In this document: positions 56,112 to 64,000 of the stretch, one piece after another
Numbering within the stretch: position 1 is the first letter of the stretch
Layout of the letters: every line of letters begins with the position of its first letter
From: Multifurca ochricompacta
Taxonomy: Eukaryota; Basidiomycota; Agaricomycetes; Russulales; Russulaceae
NCBI GenBank assembly: GCA_022496185.1
Contig: WTXG01000061.1
Coordinates: forward strand, 62,001 to 126,000
Reading direction: 5' to 3'
DNA: 64,000 bases
Notes under the pieces: generated by a model
The model's input: the letters and a program-made list of their open reading frames with translations, nothing else
Told to the model about the DNA's origin: nothing
The model's database searches: none
Program-made: the position numbers and the translations under genes

Positions 56112-59100
56112 GGTTTGATGGTGCTTTCTAGATGATGATGATGATGATGATGTTATAAGAAGGCTTTGTCAACTGCTGCTGGAACTAAGCAAAAAGGTTG
56201 AACGGATGTTGAAAGACGAGGTCACCTCGACTTGGTGCTTATATGCTATCCATGCAAGCCCCCTTTCCAGAAATCATGCGCGAGTCTCCTTGCAACTTTT
56301 CAGTTGTATTTTCGGTCTTTGCAAGTCCGTGCTCGAGGTCCAGGCGTCTAATCCAGGGCGGGCGTTTCGCACATTTCTATGGGACACCAACACCAAAACG
56401 TTGCCCGCGCCGCCGCCGCTGCCGCATAAACCAGAATAGTCGGTGCGGACTCGAGCACAAGCCTATCGTTACCGTACCATGCTGGGCCGTGGTGGGAGAA
56501 TGGGATATTAGATCTGAAGCGCTTTCGTGGCCCTTCTCTGATACGTCCCCTCAAAAAAAGGCACCAAAATCTCCAATGCCGTCATTGACCGCTCACACAA
56601 AGACAAAAAACACAAAGCACCGGCAATTCTCGCCGATTTTAAGTGTGGAGTTCTTGACAGATGATTGATATAGTAGAAGAATTAAACAGAGACGGTTCCC
56701 TTTCCTGCACAAGAATCGGCGTGAGACTTTGGCAATATGAAAAGAGCGCCTACGAAGGACCGACCAATTGATGATCACTCCGAAGCAGGGATATCCAACC
56801 CGATGTAAACTCCGGTGACTGTATGAAATATCCATCAATAACCCTTGACGAAGCTCCGAATTCGTATTCCTACATCTCGTTGGTCGATGGGAAGTCCGAA
56901 TGATGAGTGGTAACCATGTCAGGGGGAGAAGGAGGAGAGTGACAAGAATTTAGTTCATCATCATCATCACCATCATTCAGAGAAGGTAGTCGTTTATGGC
57001 TAGTCATCAGAATCACAGGCACACAGCGCAGATAAATAAAATAGACCGATGTTGCAAAGGGAGAAGAATGAGAATTGCGGGCCGCACACGTGACCAACGT
57101 GGGCTTTGTTTGGTTGGATCCCGCCCAAGTAGGAGCACATCATTTCCGTTTGCACCTTGACGGAAAATTGAGCGGGGCCCCATACAAAGTCAATCTACCA
57201 TGTGGAAGAAGCAAAGCAATGATAATGGCACATTCCCACATAGACCCGCATGTACTTTTACTCTCTCTACATCCCACACGGATAGAACACACCGTGTCCA
57301 TTGGTCACTGACAACTCATTGGGTATATCCATATTCGGAAATCGGGAATCTCTCTCTCTTCTTCTACGGCTTTTTCGGCGCCTGCATTCTAATTCATCTT
57401 GTTCCGAGACGACACAACGCTCTAGACCTTCTTCCATCTATTCACGGGACTCTGTTGGGGTTGACCTCACTAATCATTGAACGACTTTGTGTCTTGACCC
57501 CCCTCCCATATTAGTTGGTGTCTATGGCTTCCACCTTCCACAGTATCACCTTTGGAAGGACGCGTTGTTCCTTAGCTCGTCGCCACCGCTATTGTTCAGC
57601 AATCCTCGTCTCTCAAATCTCATTCAATCTCTGAAATGCCTTGGAAAAGCCGCATGACCTTCGTCCCTTCCTCCCTCGCGCGCTTCATGGCACTTCAAGA
57701 AAAGAAAAGAAACAAAAAAAAAAAACAAAGCGAAGAAAAAGTACTGTCCTTCTTGAAAGACCAGCCATCGCTAATGACCTTCTGTCCTTCTGGTACCCGG
57801 TGCCAATATGCAAATTCTATTCAGGCGTGATTTTTTTTTCTTACAGCCCGGTTCCTCTGGATGGGCTCTAATACTTAACAACGGGTTCAACAGCCCATTC
57901 ATTCCCCCTCATCGCAACCTTTAGAAGGTGAAGGGTACGTAAACAAAATAAAAATAAAAATAAACCGGAGCGATCCACACAGTTTTTCTATGTTCTAGAG
58001 CGAGATGAAGAAAGCAATCACGCTATTGGGTGGGCCGTCGCGTCGCGCTCAGGCGACACCTCTCTGGTTGTCTATTTGGGAGGGGTAGGGTGAAGGGGGG
58101 GGAAATTGTCCTTCTTTTTTTTCCTTTCTCTCATACTCGATTACTTTTTTTTTTATGACAGCTGCTGAACAGGGTCCATGAAAGTCCTCTAGTGAAGGAA
58201 TTAGCAAGGAAATGCGGCGCACGCACGTCTTTTTTATGGACCATTACCACGATGAGCTCATCAAGTTCTATCACCAGAATACGTTCAAGTCACCAAGTCT
58301 GAAAAAAAATAAAGATGAGGGGCCGGGAGAGAGGAGGAGGAGGAGGGGGTTGCGCGGCACTCTTGGGTCATTTACAAGTCAAGGGGACCAAAGTCTTTAA
58401 CGTGATTGGCTTAAAAGTAGGCGCGTATCAATTCATTCGATAAGCGCCCCCAAAACTATGTTATTTCCCATTCCCATTCATAATAGTATGTAACATGCGA
58501 GGGGTAGATTTCGGCAGTGAGAAGGATTATCTTTTTTTTTCATATGTCGTGGGTAGAAAAAGAGGGGTCCATTCATATCATTGAAAAAAGACCCCACGAC
58601 GAACGGCTTGCAAGGCCCTTTAGAAACATTTACTTGTTTTCATTAGCAATCCCCCATATACTTTTTAAATATTTTTTTCTTTTTCGGGGATTTCATGGCC
58701 CCCTACCCTACTTGATCAGATTATTATTAAGGATCCTTACCTGATTGTCGTTTCAATAACCCCTTCTCCCAAGCAAGTAAAAATACAACCCCAACCATCA
58801 CGGACGGGGGCTCGTGTGGACTGTATTTATGCTCATGGTCTCAAGAAGATAGAAGAAGAAGAGTCGATTTCTCATTCTCATTCTCCGAGTTTTTTGATGT
58901 TTATTTTTTCGGGATGTCGTACCCTCGTTGAGCGCGCGCTTATGGTTAGTCTTTGTTTGACGTCGCGCCAAACCAAGGCGTCACCCCTGTTATTATCCCC
59001 ATTTTGATTAGGATTCTACTTGTTTATTTTATTTTAAATCTTGGGGCCATCCAAGTTTCTTTCGGTACTTTGAGTGGGGTCGAGAGCAATAGCATATTTT

Positions 59101-62100
59101 TTTTTTTTAAAATAAAAGAGGGCTCACCTAGATTTGCAATTAAATCAAGTCGCTGACTCTCCTCTTTCCAGCTGCCGACGTACTACTGGTAGTACTTATG
59201 GTAGTTGTAAGTACGCGAAGAAGGTGGTGTGCTGGCCCCTCTCTAGGAGTGGGGGGCAGGGCCGGGGTTGGCGGAAGAGCCAATAACCCAATGGAACGAA
59301 AGAAGGGCCTTGCCCAGATGTGGTACATGTGACTAATGGATTTTTTCCATGCTGCCAGGGCATCTGGTTTCTGTAGAGAGGCCTCGAGCGTGCTTGCGTG
59401 CGTACGTGCGTGCGACGAGAGGAGGAGGTAACGTTTTCAACAATAGGCGAACCTGAGGAGCCGAGGCTCCTCTAAACTTCGACACGTGTGAAGCACCCAC
59501 CTGCCCACCTCCTCTCTCTCTCCATCCCCCCTCCCCCCTACACACCTATTCTCTCTCTCTATCTGCAGCCAGCTGCAAATAAAAATAAAATGATGACGAT
59601 GAATCGCGCGTTGCGTCGATTAAAATTTTATTTTTATTTTTTTGGTTTTCGGAATTTGATGATTTTACCAGATTGGTTCATGGAGTTCCGGTCCGGCTAA
59701 ACGGTATAGAACGTCATAGTAGAACGTTTGATGTTTGAGGACCGTGTGTCCCTTCTTCGGCTTCTCAGGGAGCAGGAGGCGGAGTGGCGGAGGTGGTGGC
59801 AGCGGCGGCGAAAGAGGAGGAGGTAGCGACAAATGTTGGAGGGGGGGAGAGAGAAGGAGGGAGAAGGGCGCGGAGTTTGTGTGTCGGTGGTCATAAAGTC
59901 GAGTTTAGCCGGATGGCAGGGGAGAAGAGACAACAAAGAAAGGAAAAAGACACTCTCCGGCTGAATAGTGGCATTCTTATAGTTACGCTACTCTAGTATC
60001 GCCAAACGTTGTGAACAAAGCCCGTAGCATGAGCAAACAACCTTCAAGGCTCTAACCATTCCCCTCCCCCCTTCCCCCCACCCTCCGGGCCAAACCCTTG
60101 CTCTTGTCCAATCTCGGTCCCGTGGTGATCAAATGACAACATCTGCTGTGCACATGGTTATGACTGCTGCGGCGCAGGTACCACATAGGGCACACATAGA
60201 TCAGCGAGTCAACAAAGAAAGAAAGTCGTATCTTCTTTCCTGTGCTATTACACACCCCATCCACATCCTAAAATGAAACACGACATATAGAGAGAGAGAA
60301 CGAACAGAGGGCACAGAGGCATGATGCATGGATGGATGGGCATCACGTTGGATTCGGGTGATTGTTCACCAGCCGCGTCGCTCGCGGCGGTGGTGGATAT
60401 AAGTCCTCGGCCCGTAGCGGAACACCCGACGCATTGCCTAATTTGGTTGGGGCCACAATTTCATGCGCCATCATGGCTATGGCTATGCTAAGATACTATG
60501 ATTACAACAACTCACACTCACGGCATCGAACTTTTTTTTCTTAACACAGCCCCCCCCCCTCCCCATTTCTAGGTCTTTTTCTTCTTCTTTTTCCCCTTAA
60601 TGTTACAGTGTCATAGAAACTACTCGGACTGTGAAATGTATGGAGAAAGCCACCGTGACAGCTGGAATGGTTTGGCGGCTGCCACGTAGTAGCAATAGTA
60701 GGCAGTAGTAATTGTGGAGCGTGGCATGGTGGGGTTGACAGGGTACCGACGAACGAGTTAATCGGATCGCCTTTTTGTTACAAAGTACCCGCTCTACAAC
60801 CAGTGGCTTGCCATATGCAGGCTTTTTTAATATACCTACCATAGTCATGAGGGTTATTCTTCCCCACCACAAACCGGTTACAAGTATACTAACAATGGAT
60901 CGGGAACTCCTCATACAGGCACGGGCGTAATGGCGGTGAATGAACAGCAGTAGCCCGTCGTGTTCGTTACGGCCATCGAGCCTCATGTATTTTTATTATG
61001 TGTCTGTATATAGAATTGCCGCTTCGGCCTGGAGCAACCTTGGGCCGTCGGCTCACTTTTTGATGATTATTTTTAATGTTCTCATTCATTCATCATTCTC
61101 TCAACAATAACCCCTCCCCCTCCTTTAACATGGGTGTCCAACTCGGTCCAATACCTCCGGGAATAAACCCCACTTAGGGGAGGTTGTGTTGAAATGCGAG
61201 AGGTGCATGCCCGCTCGATGAGCCGGAATTAATACAAATGAGCAGAGTAGCCATATTTCCGGAGTGGGAAGGCCTGGCCCGTACCCTTACCCCTTCTCCT
61301 CCCCCCTTTGCACCCCGGGGGCAGAGTAACCTGATCCGTGGCCCCATCATCTGTCGCAGGTCGCGTGGAGTGGCTCGTCGTAGATTCCAGTTCCAGGAAA
61401 GTGGCCTGGTTGACTGTCTTTATTTTATTGGCATGGCATGGTTTCAGTGTGGTAGTCGGGTCAATGCGGTGTGCTTCTCCCATACAGTTGATGGACCCGT
61501 GGATAGGGCTTGACCTGATATTGCCCACAGTTGGGCTGTGGACTATTGCATGTAATGGATGGATTAATGGATGAATTACAAGTACAAGTACGAATGATAA
61601 TTATAAATAAATAAATAATTTAATCTAATATCTCTTGAAACTAAACTACGAACATATTCAACAACGGACGTTGGCGATACATTATGGACACGACCATGAT
61701 GCCGAATTGTTGTACATGTGCCACGGGAGAATATCCAAGAACATCGGGACAACCTTGCCCTTGTCTTTTTCCATTTTAAAGTTACCAAGCAGAGAGAAAC
61801 TTATTCGTATACTAGCGCTAATCAAGGGCAGTCAACTTTAGACTTAAATGATGTTCTCACGCCCTTGTGGCGGGGGGGGAGGGGGGGGTGCTGAGTGGTT
61901 ATAACACGAACATGATGATGATGTTGTAGTTGGAGATCATACACATCATCACTGACTCCTCCTAGGCTGTGTTCGACCTTCGCAACCCGACTGTTTCGGC
62001 TCGAGGGACCTCAAAAGTGCCTCCTTGCCTCCTTGCCACACAGCTCTCGGCACCTTTGTTTTACGATCATCGATATTGGTAGGTTGTCAAATCTCACATA

Positions 62101-62165
62101 TATATATATACCCGATCCTCATGTACCTGTCTGACTATCAGATCTTCACAAATAGAATTGGTATC
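56112..62165. other. 6-kb spacer with no recognisable gene
   Basis: Starts with a GAT trinucleotide repeat just upstream of the acyl-CoA oxidase-like gene. Further on it has short reading frames (all below about 130 codons) without conserved motifs, several homopolymers, AC/GT-rich bits (for example GCGTGCGTACGTGCGTGC near 59395) and an AT-rich inverted repeat at 59577-59639. I found no tRNA-like B box and no gene that I can support. ATATATATATA at about 62098 lies 65 bases before the next start codon. Confidence 0.45.
59577..59639. repeat. AT-rich inverted repeat
   Basis: AAATAAAAATAAAAT (59577-59591) pairs perfectly with ATTTTATTTTTATTT (59625-59639), with a 33-base loop. May be simple low-complexity sequence. 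Confidence 0.4.
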
Positions 62166-64000
62166 ATGAGCTCTCAAGAATCACCATCGTCCTCACATCC
62201 CTCACCTCCCACTTCAGTTTCCAATGATGGGGTGAGGATCCCACCTTCACCTCGACTACCACCGAACAATCTACGTGGCACTAGAGGCTCACCAGCGCCA
62301 GATCATCTAACGTCCTCCCCGCGCACTTCCTCACCACTCAACCCGTTCTCGCAATCGCAACCGTCATCGCGATCGACATCTCCATCCCCGACCCCACCCT
62401 CTCGTACCTCACTCTTGCCCACTCCACTTCCATCAGCGGCTACTGCTGCGGTTGCGGTTTCGGCTGTGCGCCGCACAAGTTCATACACTTTCTCTGGGCG
62501 CGATCCTTCACCAGTGCGAAAGGCCGTCACACCACCGGTAATACCCATATCACGTGTCACATCTGCGCCTGCTGCATCCCACTCTGCCTCGCTGGCGACG
62601 GCTACTGGAACAGTCTCTTCCTCCTCGTCGACGTCGCCTCCTGCTATCACCCTTGGCGCGCCCGGTACTGTTAGTGCTGACGTTGCCATTCCCACTCATA
62701 GTTTATTATTTCGCTCTCGATCTGCCTCTCCCTCCCATACTCGCTCTCGAGATTCATCCCCGGAACCGAATCATCGCGATTCGGATGGGGATAGGGCTGC
62801 TACAGCCCCCACATCGACCTGGTGGAGCCAGCGTTTGCACCCCCGTCGTCCATGGGCGGATCCCTCCAAACGCAAGCGAACTGTGCCTGCTGAACAAGTG
62901 GGAGGGTACATTCATACTCGTTCAGTACGTCAAAACAAAAAAAAAACTCTGCTTTTTTTTTTTTTCTTCTTTTCAAGCTTCGTTGTCGACTCACACGTTT
63001 TCCTGTTTAGCGCGCTATAGAAGCCATTGGAAGCGTCCTCAGCACCACAGCACGTGTTGGACATGAGGCGCTCTTTACAGGTGTGGACCTCATGCGTTTC
63101 GCGCCAGTTCCCGGGTTGGAACTGGCCGGGCATATCTTGCTCAATATATGGACTGCAGTCGAGATGGTCGAGGTGAGCTTATCACACTTTTGCGTCAATC
63201 TAGCCCTCAAATGGTACTGACATTGCTACAATCCCCCCTCCCCCCCCCGCGATTAGACGAACCGCCTTGCATCTCTACGTTTGACGGAACGCTGTGCAGA
63301 TATCCTGATATCCGTTCGTGAGGAAATCGTTGACGCTGGCTACACTGTCTCTGAGGAGCTCCGCGCACCTATCGCGAAACTTAATGAGTGCGTTTTCACA
63401 GAAAATGTTTTTCAGAAACTATTTAACTGACGACTTGGTTCAACCCCCCCCCCCCCCCCCCGCGCGCGCTACAGAGCGTTTGAAGATGTTCATTATTTCC
63501 TTACCAAGTTGGCTCATCGTCCTTTCCTCAAGCGCTACCTTCGACGCGACGATATCTTGTTCAACATCACGTCTTGCGATATCGCCCTCAACGATGCCTT
63601 AAATATGTTTGGGGTGAGTCGTGGGGGCCTTTTCCCCCAATCGTCAGAAGCACAGTTGTTGACCGATGGAGGCATTCTCTTTCCCGCAGCTATCTATCCA
63701 AATCCGCACCCTAAAGCTCATCCAAGCCAATGAACTAAAGCGGCAAAAGGAAACCGAAAATTTACTCGAAACGCTCTCCCACCTCCCCGGTCTCCCACTC
63801 GCGCCTCTTCCTTTACCACCCCCAGGGATCACCACGCCCCCCGCGGACCTCGAGAGCGTCCGAAAGATGTTACACACCCTGAGAACGGCCCAAAATGCAC
63901 AAGATCGCGCACGAGATGCCGCGGATTTGAGGCAGCTCATGCGGGCGTCCCTAGCGACGAACGACGACGTCGCCATGTTCGAAGTACTGCAGATAGCGCG
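62166..64000 (+). CDS. MLKL-like four-helix-bundle protein, 5' part only
   Basis: Exons: 62166-62924, 63011-63172, 63257-63387, 63475-63613 and 63690 to beyond the window; phases close at each junction. The first exon encodes about 250 disordered residues rich in Ser, Pro and Arg with a basic patch near its end (PSKRKRTVP). Then follows a helical domain: LFTGVDLMRFAPVPGLELAG, LLNIWTAVEMVE, RLTERCADILISV, FEDVHYFLTKLAHRPFLKR, NITSCDIALNDALNMFG. This order resembles the N-terminal bundle of mixed lineage kinase domain-like (MLKL) proteins, which in Agaricomycetes is often joined to a kinase, NACHT or repeat domain. The frame is open to the right edge, so the effector domain is not visible. A role in cell-death or immune-like signalling is inferred. 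Confidence 0.6.

Noticed and set aside
1..64000. CRISPR arrays, bacterial operons, tRNA genes
   Set aside because: No spaced direct repeats were seen, the genes have spliceosomal introns, and the only tRNA-like boxes belong to the dispersed repeat heads, which do not form a full tRNA.

Overview
The window looks like nuclear DNA of a filamentous Basidiomycete (Agaricomycetes type). Genes are split by many short GT-AG introns of about 45-70 bases. The gene families also fit: Goodbye-NACHT-ankyrin NLR proteins, DHA1-type MFS transporters, a Tad-like LINE, a TLDc/OXR1 protein and an MLKL-like adaptor protein. No bacterial-style operons, CRISPR arrays or rDNA units are present. Exon models were built by hand from splice signals, reading-frame continuity and comparison of the paralogues inside the window.

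Left part (1-43.6 kb) is fast-evolving accessory DNA. It holds four NLR genes: NLR1 849-4279 +, frameshifted; NLR2 8860-12321 -, open; NLR3 13187-16635 +, open; NLR4 29463-32959 +, open. Two decayed NLR pieces lie at 17055-18420 and 34105-34440. Three related MFS transporters (A 5650-7513, one frameshift; B 38043-39850; C 41644-43562) and a fourth, unrelated MFS gene (D, 34788-36876 -) are interspersed. A dispersed repeat with a tRNA-like head occurs four times. The order NLR - repeat (+) - MFS - repeat (-) occurs twice (849-8380 and 29463-40465), pointing to an old block duplication. Between the blocks sits a nested transposon: a hAT-like non-autonomous element (19462-27984, 8-bp target duplication) interrupted by a nearly full-length LINE (20000-27919, 15-bp target duplication). 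A solitary 5S rRNA gene lies at 28948-29065.

Right part (43.6-64 kb) looks like a conserved housekeeping segment: an OXR1/TLDc gene (44575-47181 -), a C2H2 zinc-finger gene (50180-51958 +), an acyl-CoA oxidase-like gene with a C-terminal peroxisomal signal (54160-56111 -), and the 5' part of an MLKL-like four-helix-bundle gene (62166 to window end +). Long spacers here are full of homopolymers and microsatellites.

The NLR genes probably act in non-self recognition or programmed cell death, and the MLKL-like gene at the right edge could belong to the same biology. The MFS genes are probable drug or metabolite exporters. Every reading-frame break I could follow is a one-base loss, which matters for deciding whether the 'broken' genes are really pseudogenes.
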